Below, one piece after another: positions 1-6,680 of a stretch of 8,170 nt of DNA (the first letter of the stretch is position 1; each line of letters starts with the position of its first letter). Origin of the DNA: an uncultured Beijerinckiaceae bacterium (GTDB lineage: Bacteria > Pseudomonadota > Alphaproteobacteria > Rhizobiales > Beijerinckiaceae). The stretch is from assembly GCA_937863205.1 (NCBI GenBank), contig CALMGA010000327.1, positions 1 through 8,170 of the forward strand. The letters are read 5' to 3'. The notes below the pieces were generated by a model. The model was not told the DNA's origin and did no database searches. It saw only the letters and a list, made by a program, of their open reading frames with translations. A program made the translations under genes and the position numbers.

Positions 1-472
1 CCGCCGCACTGTCGGGGTCTGCGGCGGCGGCCGCGGCGAGCAGGTCGCGCGCCTCGGCGAGACGGCCCAGCTCGTGCAGCGCCACCCCCGCATTGATGGT
101 CAGCGCGCCGTTGCCCGGCAGCACGGCCAAGCCGGCCCGGTAGGTCGCCAGCGCGTCGGCGAAGCGGCCGAGGCCGAGCAGCAGGGCGCCGAGGTCGAGC
201 ACGGCGTCGCCGTAGCCCGGACACAGGCGGACGGCTTCCGCCAGGAAGCGCCGGGCCGGTTCGAGGTGTCCCTTTTCGCGCAGGATGGCGGCGCCGGCGC
301 GCAGCGCCTCGGGAAAGGCCGGACGCAGCTTCAGCGCCTCGTCGTAGCCGGCGATGGCCTCGTCGAGCCGGCCGAGCCGATGCAGGCGGCCGGCTTCGAG
401 GTAAAGGGCGGCAGCGCGCGCGGTTCGGTCGGGCGCGGGTCGGCGGTGTTCGAGGAGGGCGTTGGCTGGCAT
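1..472 (-). CDS. TPR-repeat protein, N-terminal part (cut by window edge)
   Basis: The minus strand is open from an ATG at 472 to the window edge, giving 157 residues with no stop. Four consecutive 34-residue tetratricopeptide repeats are visible, at about residues 20-53, 54-87, 88-121 and 122-155. They share the TPR pattern of a small residue plus LG.L at the first helix turn, then GR..EA...Y..AL.L.P at the second helix; examples are LGRLDEAIAGYDEALKLRP and LGRFADALATYRAGLAVLP. TPRs are protein-binding scaffolds, and no catalytic domain is visible in the part present. The missing C-terminus could be more TPRs or a glycosyltransferase-like domain, as in many bacterial SPINDLY-type proteins; this is a guess from the family. 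No Shine-Dalgarno sequence is obvious before 472. An in-frame ATG at 532 would add 20 residues that are not TPR-like. It lies 116 bases downstream of the DUF6165-type gene on the same strand, so co-transcription is possible. Confidence 0.85.
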   Translation of the reverse strand, partial: MPANALLEHRRPAPDRTARAAALYLEAGRLHRLGRLDEAIAGYDEALKLRPAFPEALRAGAAILREKGHLEPARRFLAEAVRLCPGYGDAVLDLGALLLGLGRFADALATYRAGLAVLPGNGALTINAGVALHELGRLAEARDLLAAAAAADPDSAA

Positions 473-588
473 GGCGCGAGACAAACGCGATTGGCTTGCC
501 CGGCCCTGACTCGGCCGCACGGGTGGGACCATCCGAGACGACCGCAGTGCCCATCCGCCCCGGCGCTGCGCGCAAGGGACGCCGGTTG

Positions 589-981
589 TCAGCCGTAGGC
601 GGCGTAGGACTTTTCCTCGACGAGACGCGAGCCCAGCGCCACGTTGATCCGGCGCTTGATCGCCGCGCGCTCGTCGTTGCGCTTGTACACCGCGCGGGCC
701 AGCTCGACGAAGCCGGCGCCGAAGTCGCCGCGGCGCTCGCAGTCGCGGATCTCGTCCTCGATGCGCCATAGGGCTTCGTTCACCGCCCGCAGGTCGTGGC
801 GCAGGCCGGCGATGCGCTCGTCGGCGGCGAGTTCGGCGAAGATGCCGCCGAGCACGCCGCGCTCGGTCGCCACGTTGCGCCGCTTGGCCTCATCATCGAT
901 GCGCGCGAGCTTGATGTCGAGGATGGTGAGCTTGTCGACGAGTTCGCCCGGCGCGACCTCGATGTGAACGGTTCCCTGCAT
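589..981 (-). CDS. DUF6165-type small conserved protein
   Basis: The product is 130 residues, soluble and highly charged. The N-terminus (residues 6-27) carries IEVAPGELVDKLTILDIKLARI, matching the [VI].PGEL.DK.TIL.IK..RI signature that I recall for proteins annotated DUF6165 in alphaproteobacteria. The rest is mostly predicted helix rich in Arg, Glu and Ala (for example EALWRIEDEIRDCE), with no signal peptide, membrane segment or Cys cluster. The biochemical function is unknown. In other genomes I recall relatives beside TPR proteins and glycosyltransferases, and a TPR gene follows here on the same strand. The ATG at 981 has a GGGGGA ribosome-binding sequence (987-992, read on the minus strand) five bases upstream. 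A perfect 7-bp inverted repeat at 990-1013 overlaps that sequence. The assignment to DUF6165 is from memory of the motif, not from a search. Confidence 0.82.
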   Translation of the reverse strand: MQGTVHIEVAPGELVDKLTILDIKLARIDDEAKRRNVATERGVLGGIFAELAADERIAGLRHDLRAVNEALWRIEDEIRDCERRGDFGAGFVELARAVYKRNDERAAIKRRINVALGSRLVEEKSYAAYG

Positions 982-989
982 GGCTGTCC

Positions 990-1013
990 CCCGCGGAAGG
1001 AACCTGCCGCGGG
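990..1013 (-). promoter_or_regulatory. Perfect hairpin overlapping the ribosome-binding site of the DUF6165-type gene
   Basis: On the minus strand, CCCGCGG (1013-1007) is separated by 10 bases from its exact complement CCGCGGG (996-990). The seven base pairs are all G-C. The 3' arm includes part of the GGGGGA sequence that precedes the ATG at 981, so the folded RNA could hide the ribosome-binding site. No T-run follows, so it is not a standard terminator. A role in translation control is inference; GC-rich DNA produces such stems by chance fairly often. Confidence 0.4.
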
Positions 1014-1029
1014 TTGGACACCAAAGCGT

Positions 1030-1037
1030 TAAGGCGG
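1030..1037 (-). promoter_or_regulatory. CCGCCTTA motif, copy upstream of the DUF6165-type gene
   Basis: CCGCCTTA reads on the minus strand with exactly 48 bases between it and the ATG at 981. The same octamer lies 48 bases before the frmA start and 35 bases before the pncB start. It could be part of a promoter or an operator. No function is known to me, and it does not match a standard -35 or -10 box. Confidence 0.25.
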
Positions 1038-1083
1038 CTCCGTGCTGTCGGGCTGCGGCTCGGAGGACGCGTGACGGCCCGCC

Positions 1084-1928
1084 CTACAGGCCGAGCACCT
1101 TGGCGTGGTGGGTGATGTGGTCTTCCATGAAGGTCTGCATGAAATAGTACGAGTGGTCGTATCCCTCCTGCATGCGCAGGTCGAGCGGCTGGCCGGCCTC
1201 GCGGCAGGCGGCTTCGAAGAGGTGCGGGTGCAACTGCCCTTCCAGGAACTGGTCGGCCGTGCCCTGGTCGATGAGGATGTGCGATGTCCGCTTGCCGGCC
1301 TTGACCAGTTCGGTCGCGTCCCACTGCGCCCAGGTCGACCTGTCGGGTCCGAGGTAGTTGCCGAGCGCCTTCTCGCCCCAGGGGCAGGACGAGGGGGCGA
1401 CGATGGGGGCGAAGGCCGACACCGACTTGAAGCGCCCGGGGTTGCGCAGCGCCGTCACCAGCGCGCCATGGCCGCCCATCGAATGGCCGAACACGCCCAT
1501 CCGCGCGGGATCGACGGGGAAGGTCGCGGCGATCAACTCGGGCAGCTCGTCCGCGACGTAGCTTCCCATCCGGTAGCCGTCGCGCCACGGTGCCTGCGTG
1601 GCGTCGACGTAGAAGCCGGCGGCGATGCCGAAGTCGTAGGCGTCGGCATCGCCGGGGTAGCGCTTCTCGCGCTGCGAGGTGTCGGGGGCGACGAGCACGA
1701 GGCCGTGCTCGGCGGCGAGGCGTTGCGCCCCGCCCTTGATGATAAATGTTGTGTGGTCGCAGGTGAGGCCGGCGAGGTAGAACAGGACGGGCAGCCTGCC
1801 GCCCGCTTTGGCCTGCGGCGGCAGGTAGACCGTGAAGTTCATCGGCGCGCCGACCGCCGCCGACTGATGCTTGTAGAAGGTGTTGTCGCCGCCGAAGCAG
1901 ACGTGCGAGCCGGTCTTCTCAGGCGCCA

Positions 1929-1929
<1 letters not shown>
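1084..1929 (-). CDS. fghA: S-formylglutathione hydrolase
   Basis: This serine esterase of the alpha/beta-hydrolase fold (esterase D family) hydrolyses S-formylglutathione to formate and glutathione in the cytoplasm. It is the second step of glutathione-dependent formaldehyde oxidation. The product is 281 residues, the usual size for FghA/FrmB and human ESD. The nucleophile is Ser150 in the elbow GHSMGGHGAL, and the other likely triad members are Asp226 (DQGTADQF) and His259 (GYDHSYYF). The segment LFYLAGLTCDHTTFI (49-63), near the oxyanion hole, is also typical. The ATG at 1929 overlaps the frmA stop by one base (TGATG), which points to translational coupling and fixes the start. The open frame continues upstream to 2772, but that part is only the antisense-like shadow of frmA in another frame. 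There is no convincing terminator downstream. Confidence 0.97.
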
Positions 1930-3044
<1,115 letters not shown>

Positions 3045-3080
3045 CGGCGGATCTCCCTTGAGGTTCGAGTTTGGCGTGTC

Positions 3081-3086
3081 CCTATA
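3081..3086 (-). promoter_or_regulatory. Possible -10 element of the frmA-fghA operon
   Basis: TATAGG on the minus strand lies 36 bases before the frmA ATG, in one of the few AT-containing stretches of this GC-rich spacer. That would give a 5' leader of about 30 bases. No good -35 hexamer sits 16-18 bases further upstream, so this is a weak call. Confidence 0.25.
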
Positions 3087-3092
3087 CAGGTT

Positions 3093-3100
3093 TAAGGCGG
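3093..3100 (-). promoter_or_regulatory. CCGCCTTA motif, copy upstream of frmA
   Basis: CCGCCTTA reads on the minus strand with 48 bases between it and the frmA ATG, the same spacing as the copy before the DUF6165-type gene. It lies six bases upstream of the candidate TATAGG box. A regulatory role is inferred only from position and recurrence. Confidence 0.25.
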
Positions 3101-3193
3101 CGGGCTAGGGCAGCCGGTCAGCAAATTTTTTGTCGGGCGGCGGCGGCGGACCGCACGGCGCCGGGCGCGCGGCCGGCATGCTTCGGAGGTCGC

Positions 3194-3220
3194 ATGGGCA
3201 CGCGGGCCGGCGAGGCGTAA
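3194..3220 (+). other. Eight-codon leader-like ORF
   Basis: The sequence GGAGGT (3185-3190) stands three bases before an ATG that encodes MGTRAGEA and stops with TAA at 3218-3220. This is the best Shine-Dalgarno match in the spacer, although closer than ideal. The stop is one base before an in-frame TTG (3222) and 61 bases before the ATG (3282) of the exported protein downstream. It might act as a translated leader or allow re-initiation at the TTG. It could equally be chance, and the peptide shows no attenuator-like run of one amino acid. Confidence 0.25.
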
Positions 3221-3232
3221 GTTGAGCCAGCC

Positions 3233-3262
3233 GCCGCAAGGCTTTGTCTCGCCGCAAGGCTT
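3233..3262 (+). repeat. Short direct repeat in the 5' leader of the exported protein gene
   Basis: GCCGCAAGGCTT occurs at 3233-3244 and again at 3251-3262, exactly 18 bases apart, so the two copies are in the same reading frame. If translation starts at the TTG at 3222, they encode two PQG motifs (PPQGF and SPQGL). If it starts at 3282, they lie in the untranslated leader. Slippage duplication or a tandem binding site are both possible. Confidence 0.5.
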
Positions 3263-3281
3263 GGCTCACGGATTACTCGCC

Positions 3282-3890
3282 ATGGCACGTCGATCGATCG
3301 CGGTTCTGCTGGCCCTGGTCTCGCCGGCGGCGGCCGAGCCCCTCACCTGCTCCGGGCCTTTCGCCAAGGGGGCGGACGAGGCGGCCCTGGTCAAGGCGTT
3401 CGGGCGCGGCAACGTCGAGCGGACCAAGATCGATGCCGGCGAAGGCTCGACCGAGCCGGGGACGGTGGTGTTCGGCAAGGACCCGCACCGCCGTATCGAG
3501 ATCCACTGGCACGACCCCAAGAATCGCCGCCGTCCCAATGCCATCATCGTTGGCGGCGGCTCCGGCTGGACGGTCGGAGCCGAGGCCGGCTCGCCGCAGC
3601 CGATCGCGATCGGCACTCCGGTCGAGGCGGTGGAGGCGGCCAACGGGCGATCTTTCGCGCTGAGCGGCTTCGGCTGGGACATGGGCGGCTACAGCGCCGA
3701 CTGGGGCGGCGGCAAGCTGGCGACGCTGACCGGCGGGTGCAGCCTGGTGCTGCGCTTCCAGCCCGACGAGAAAGCGAAGGAGGCGGTGCTGTCGAAGGTC
3801 TCGGGCGAGCGCCGGCTCAAGTCGTCGGACCCCAACGTGCGCAAGGTCAAGGCGACCGTGTCGCAGATCCAGATCGGCTGGGGGGAATAG
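3282..3890 (+). CDS. Exported protein of unknown function
   Basis: I do not recognise a family. The 202-residue product begins MARRSIAVLLALVSPAAAEP, a short positively charged start, hydrophobic core and A-A-A cleavage site, so Sec export with cleavage after residue 18 is likely. The mature part has only two Cys (23 and 153), which could form a disulfide. A Gly-rich central part includes VGGGSGWTVG (90-99) and GFGWDMGGYSADWGGG (129-144), with many aromatic residues, suggesting a beta-rich periplasmic fold. The lysine-rich C-terminus ends in IQIGWGE. The ATG at 3282 is preferred because it gives a compact signal peptide, but its ribosome-binding site is poor. A TTG at 3222 with GAGG six bases upstream would add 20 residues in front. 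It is transcribed divergently from frmA and converges on the 40-residue protein gene. Confidence 0.8.
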   Translation: MARRSIAVLLALVSPAAAEPLTCSGPFAKGADEAALVKAFGRGNVERTKIDAGEGSTEPGTVVFGKDPHRRIEIHWHDPKNRRRPNAIIVGGGSGWTVGAEAGSPQPIAIGTPVEAVEAANGRSFALSGFGWDMGGYSADWGGGKLATLTGGCSLVLRFQPDEKAKEAVLSKVSGERRLKSSDPNVRKVKATVSQIQIGWGE

Positions 3891-3891
3891 C

Positions 3892-4014
3892 TCAGAACGG
3901 GTGGAAGGCCAGGATGTAGAAGCCGATCCCGACCGCCAGAACCACGAAGAACATGACCCCGTCGAACACCAGCCGTCCGTTGAACTCGTGCTTGGGACGA
4001 TCGCCTTTTGCCAT
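3892..4014 (-). CDS. Small single-span membrane protein (40 residues)
   Basis: The ATG at 4014 opens a 41-codon frame ending in TGA at 3892-3894. The product has a hydrophilic, basic N-terminus (MAKGDRPKHEFNGR). It is followed by one hydrophobic helix at about residues 17-36 (FDGVMFFVVLAVGIGFYILA) and a short HPF tail. The basic N-terminal side predicts that this end stays in the cytoplasm. GGAG six bases before the ATG, within AACGGTGGAGCACA, is a good Shine-Dalgarno sequence. The frame ends one base beyond the stop of the convergent exported protein gene, so the coding sequences are tightly packed without overlap. I do not recognise a named family. Proteins this small are often subunits or regulators of larger membrane complexes, but nothing here identifies a partner. 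Confidence 0.72.
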   Translation of the reverse strand: MAKGDRPKHEFNGRLVFDGVMFFVVLAVGIGFYILAFHPF

Positions 4015-4137
4015 TGTGCTCCACCGTTCTTGATCCGCGGCCAATCGGCCGAGAAACTCGATGCCGGCTCGCGCTCGCTCGCCGACCCTCGTGTCATCGC
4101 ATGAAGCGCTCGCGGACGTCTGCCCCTCGTTGCGCTC

Positions 4138-4843
4138 TCAAGGCTGCGGCCTGTCCGGCCGCGCGACCTGACCGAACAGGATCTTGCGCGATTCGTCGTC
4201 GATCGACGGCGCGGTGTTCAGCGCGGCGGCTTTTTGGTAGGCGCGCACCGTCGAGGGCATCGCCTCGATGTCGTGGAACCAGCGCCTGAGGTTGGGGAAG
4301 TCGTCGAGGCTCTGCCCCTGGCGCTGGTGGGGCACGATCCAGGGATAGCTCGCCATGTCGGCGATGGAATAGGTGTCGGCGACGTACCTGCGGGTCGCGA
4401 GATGGGCGTCGAGCACGCCGTAGAGCCGGTTGGTTTCGTTGACGTAGCGATCGATGGCGTAAGGCAGCTTCTCGGTGGCGTAGGTCTTGAAATGGTGGTT
4501 CTGCCCGGCCATCGGGCCCAGGCCCCCGACCTGCCAGAACAGCCATTCCAGCGCCATCGCCCGCCCGCGCAGGTCCTGCGGCAGCAGCTTGCCCGTCTTC
4601 TCCGCGAGGTAGAGCAGGATGGCGCCCGACTCGAACACGGAAATCGGCGCGCCGCCGCCGGCCGGCTCGTCGTCGACGATGGCCGGGATGCGGTTGTTGG
4701 GCGCGATTTTCAGGAACGAGGGGGGCGAACTGCTCGCCCTTGCCGATGTTGACGCCGTGCAATGCGTAGGGCACGCCCGCTTCTTCCAGGAACATGGTGA
4801 CCTTGTGGCCGTTCGGCGTCGTCCAGTAGAAGAGATCGATCAT
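4138..4843 (-). pseudogene. yfcG: YfcG/Ure2p-like glutathione transferase, frameshifted
   Basis: The N-terminal part is read from the ATG at 4843, with GAGGG just upstream, and the rest is in a different frame that ends at 4138. The break lies in a run of six C (4720-4725 on the minus strand). Removing one C joins GKGEQFAP to SFLKIAPNNRIPAIVDDEP and restores a 234-residue protein. That protein closely resembles E. coli YfcG, a Nu-class GST with glutathione-dependent disulfide reductase activity. Visible features are Thr9 and Asn11 in TTPNGHK, the NNRIPAI cis-proline loop, the FESGA glutathione-binding motif, and the C-terminal WLFWQVGGLGPMAGQNHHF. As written, the upstream frame reads through to a stop at 4094 and encodes nonsense after residue 41. 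The sequence after the break is well conserved with no further lesion, so this is either a homopolymer sequencing error or a very recent mutation. Confidence 0.9.
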
Positions 4844-4954
4844 CGTGCCCTCTTGGGTGAACCGCGCAGGGTTAGGTAGGCTTTGCCGTTGGGGTCGCCA
4901 GGCGGCATCCGGCCGATGACGCCCGTCGCGGCCGAGAGAGCCATGGCCGGGCCG

Positions 4955-4973
4955 GCGATGGGTGAGCCATCGC
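4955..4973 (+). promoter_or_regulatory. Perfect hairpin just before the ribosome-binding site of the 47-residue protein
   Basis: GCGATGG (4955-4961) is followed by a five-base loop and its exact complement CCATCGC (4967-4973). Eight bases later the strong GGAGGAGA ribosome-binding sequence begins. As RNA this would be a stable 5' leader stem; as DNA it could be an operator. There is no T-run, so it is not an intrinsic terminator. The functional role is inference. Confidence 0.4.
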
Positions 4974-4981
4974 GGAACGGC

Positions 4982-4989
4982 GGAGGAGA
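4982..4989 (+). promoter_or_regulatory. Strong Shine-Dalgarno sequence that supports a GTG start
   Basis: GGAGGAGA ends six bases before the GTG at 4996. This near-perfect match to the anti-Shine-Dalgarno sequence is the main reason to accept the small GTG-initiated frame as a real gene. Confidence 0.7.
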
Positions 4990-4995
4990 TCCGGG

Positions 4996-5139
4996 GTGCC
5001 GACCCTATTCCGCCTGCTGATCGTCGCCGGCGTGCTGACAGCGCTCGCCTTCGCCGTGATGACGGCGATGGTGAGGTTTCTTCAGCCGCAGCCGCGCGAC
5101 ATCACTCAGACGATCACCCTGCCCAAACCAGCGAGGTAG
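4996..5139 (+). CDS. Small single-span membrane protein (47 residues, GTG start)
   Basis: A GTG-initiated frame of 48 codons ends in TAG at 5137-5139. The product starts MPTLFRLLIVAGVLTALAFA and has one hydrophobic helix at about residues 4-26. A short polar tail follows, containing PQPRDITQTITLP (30-42). The order (hydrophobic helix, then Pro-rich PxPR plus Ile/Thr) resembles small membrane proteins that I recall, without a functional name, from Hyphomicrobiales genomes; this is memory and not a search result. Translation signals are strong (GGAGGAGA six bases upstream), and a perfect hairpin precedes them. The gene is divergent from the yfcG-like gene with a 152-base spacer, and the pncB 3' end approaches from the other side 158 bases away. 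The basic residue near the N-terminus fits a cytoplasmic N-terminus. Function is unknown. Confidence 0.7.
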   Translation: MPTLFRLLIVAGVLTALAFAVMTAMVRFLQPQPRDITQTITLPKPAR

Positions 5140-5297
5140 CGCGACCGCGTCCTTGTTCTCGCAGGCAAGTCGCATCGCCAGCGCCGGCGTTGCGGCCGTT
5201 GCCGGTCGCGGGCGGCACGATGTCGTCTGAGGGTCCGCCGGCCGGCGCGCCCGGCAGCTTGGCTTCGGCCAAGACGAGCTTGGCGCGAGGGCCGCGC

Positions 5298-6605
5298 TCA
5301 GGCGTCCCGCCGGGCGCCCGGCTGATAGCCGAGCACGCGGACGTAGCGCGCCACCTCCTCGGCCGGCCCGAGGAACTTGGCCGGATTGTCGGACAACTTG
5401 ACGGCCGGGTGTCCATCGACGGCGAACACCTTGCACACCAGCGACGCCGGCTTGAGGTCGAGGGCCCGCTCGGCCGGCGCGCAGCCGGTGAAATCGTTGG
5501 TCAGCGCCGTGCCCCAGCCGATCGACACCTGCACCCGTCCGCGCAGCGCCCGCACGCTGTCCTCGATGGAGTCGACCGTCATCGCGTCGGACAGGATGAC
5601 GAGCTTGTCGCGCGGGTCGCGCCCGCGTGCCCGCCACCAGGCGATCAGCTCCTCGGCCGCCTCGACCGGCGGCTTGGAGTCGGGACGCGCCCCGGTCCAG
5701 TCGGCCGCCCAGTCGGGCGCCGCCGCCAGGAAGTTGGCCGTGCCGAAGGTGTCGGGCAGCAGCACCAGGAGGTTGCCGGCGTAGAGCTTCGTCCAGGCTT
5801 CCAGCATCGCATAGGGGGCGGCGCGCAGCTCGTCGTCGCTCTGCGCCTGGGCGGCATACACCATCGGCAGCTCGTGGGCGTTGGTGCCGATGGCCTCGCA
5901 ACCGAGATCCATCGCCAGCTTGACGTTGGAGGTGCCGGTGAAGTTGGTTCCCAGCCCCTGCCGCAGCGCTTCCACGCACCAGCGCTGCCAGAGAAAGGAA
6001 TGGCGCCGCCGGGTGCCGAAGTCGCCGAGCCGCAGCGGTCCCTCGCGCCCCAGGGCCTGCAGCCGCTCGATCTTGCCCCAAAGTCTGCTCTTCGCCCTGG
6101 CGTAGAAGAGATCGAGCTCGAAGCGGTCGAGCGAGCGCACGGCCGCGCGCGCCCGCAGCTCCGACACGATGGCGAGGCAGGGGACCTCCCACATGGTGGT
6201 GTGGGTCCACGGGCCGTCGAAGAAGAGTTCGAACTGCCCGTCCTTCTCGTGCAGCTCGTAGGGCCCGAGCGTGAAGTCGTGGAGGAAGTCGATGAAGGCC
6301 GGCTCGAAGATCTGCGCGCGGCCGTAGAACGAGTTGTTGGCGAGCCAGATCAGCTCGTTCCTGGCGAAGCGCAGGGTGCGGACGTGGTCGAGCTGGCGGA
6401 CCAGTTCGTCGCGGTTGATCACCTCCGCGAGCTTGACGCGGTCGGTGCGGTTGCGCAGCCCGAAGCGCACGCGCGCGTCGCGCTTCAGCGCCCAGATCAT
6501 CTGCAGCATCAGGAACTTGTAGAAGTCCGTATCGAGCAGCGAGCGCACGATCGGGTCGAGGCGGGCGGAGCGGTCGTAGGCGCGCTGGGCGAGGTCGAGG
6601 GTCAT
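5298..6605 (-). CDS. pncB: Nicotinate phosphoribosyltransferase
   Basis: PncB joins nicotinate to phosphoribosyl pyrophosphate, with ATP hydrolysis, to give nicotinate mononucleotide. This is the entry step of the Preiss-Handler NAD salvage route in the cytoplasm. The product is 435 residues, usual for the longer alphaproteobacterial form. Visible family features are [12 protein letters not shown] (22-33), [12 protein letters not shown] (131-142), DFGTRRRHS (195-203), [10 protein letters not shown] (222-231) and GTNAHELPM (240-248). His244 corresponds to the histidine phosphorylated in the Salmonella and E. coli enzymes. RPDSKPP (307-313), [12 protein letters not shown] and [12 protein letters not shown] follow, then [15 protein letters not shown] residues near 400-410. 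The ATG at 6605 lacks a strong Shine-Dalgarno sequence but begins the conserved domain; the frame is open further upstream with no plausible start. The gene stands alone and is divergent from the LprI-like gene, with a 75-base shared spacer. Confidence 0.97.
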   Translation of the reverse strand: MTLDLAQRAYDRSARLDPIVRSLLDTDFYKFLMLQMIWALKRDARVRFGLRNRTDRVKLAEVINRDELVRQLDHVRTLRFARNELIWLANNSFYGRAQIFEPAFIDFLHDFTLGPYELHEKDGQFELFFDGPWTHTTMWEVPCLAIVSELRARAAVRSLDRFELDLFYARAKSRLWGKIERLQALGREGPLRLGDFGTRRRHSFLWQRWCVEALRQGLGTNFTGTSNVKLAMDLGCEAIGTNAHELPMVYAAQAQSDDELRAAPYAMLEAWTKLYAGNLLVLLPDTFGTANFLAAAPDWAADWTGARPDSKPPVEAAEELIAWWRARGRDPRDKLVILSDAMTVDSIEDSVRALRGRVQVSIGWGTALTNDFTGCAPAERALDLKPASLVCKVFAVDGHPAVKLSDNPAKFLGPAEEVARYVRVLGYQPGARRDA

Positions 6606-6626
6606 AGGCCGGTCCGGTGGCGGAGT

Positions 6627-6644
6627 CTTAGACTTTGCGCTAAG
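6627..6644. promoter_or_regulatory. Inverted repeat in the pncB / LprI-like divergent spacer
   Basis: CTTAG (6627-6631) and CTAAG (6640-6644) form a 5-8-5 inverted repeat in the 75-base region between the two divergent start codons. It overlaps the CCGCCTTA motif at 6641-6648. The position suits an operator acting on one or both genes. The arms are short, and I recognise no known regulator site. Confidence 0.25.
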
Positions 6645-6648
6645 GCGG
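6641..6648 (-). promoter_or_regulatory. CCGCCTTA motif, copy upstream of pncB
   Basis: This third copy of the octamer, on the minus strand, is 35 bases before the pncB ATG. Flanking bases here (CCGCCTTAGCGCAAAG) partly resemble those of the DUF6165-gene copy (CCGCCTTAACGCTTTG). It is listed because all three exact copies I found by eye lie in spacers, in the same orientation relative to a downstream gene. Confidence 0.25.
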
Positions 6649-6680
6649 TGCGTCTTTTCCCGATGCGAGAAGAAACCCGC

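Noticed and set aside
74..598. A 174-codon plus-strand frame at the left end.
   Set aside because: It is the mirror of the TPR repeats on the minus strand and shows no domain of its own.
3104..3131. A GGCT/AGCC mini-stem followed after a few bases by a run of six T, resembling an intrinsic terminator on the plus strand.
   Set aside because: The stem has only four pairs, sits too far from the T-run, and no plus-strand gene ends before it; both flanking genes start from this spacer.
4041..4054. Inverted repeat CGGCC-(4)-GGCCG between the 40-residue gene and the yfcG-like gene.
   Set aside because: The five-base arms are short, with no T-run on either strand, so there is not enough to call a terminator or operator.
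3273..4097. A 274-codon minus-strand frame across the exported protein and the 40-residue gene.
   Set aside because: It is antisense to the exported protein and overlaps the better-supported small gene in a different frame, with no ribosome-binding site or domain.
5005..5175. A minus-strand frame of about 56 codons downstream of pncB beginning MRLACENKDAVALPRW.
   Set aside because: It has no Shine-Dalgarno sequence and most of it is antisense to the better-supported 47-residue GTG gene, with a His/Arg-rich tail typical of a shadow.
5184..5246. Stem CCGGC/GCCGG (5184-5205) and palindrome GCCGGCCGGC (5237-5246) downstream of pncB.
   Set aside because: Both are short all-GC repeats without a T-run, common by chance at this base composition; not supported as a terminator.
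4962..6680. A plus-strand open frame runs from 4962 into the LprI-like gene and would give a 1002-residue protein.
   Set aside because: The first part is antisense to pncB and lacks any domain; its composition (rich in Arg, Gly, Pro, Ala) is typical of GC-rich shadow frames. The signal peptide begins at 6681.
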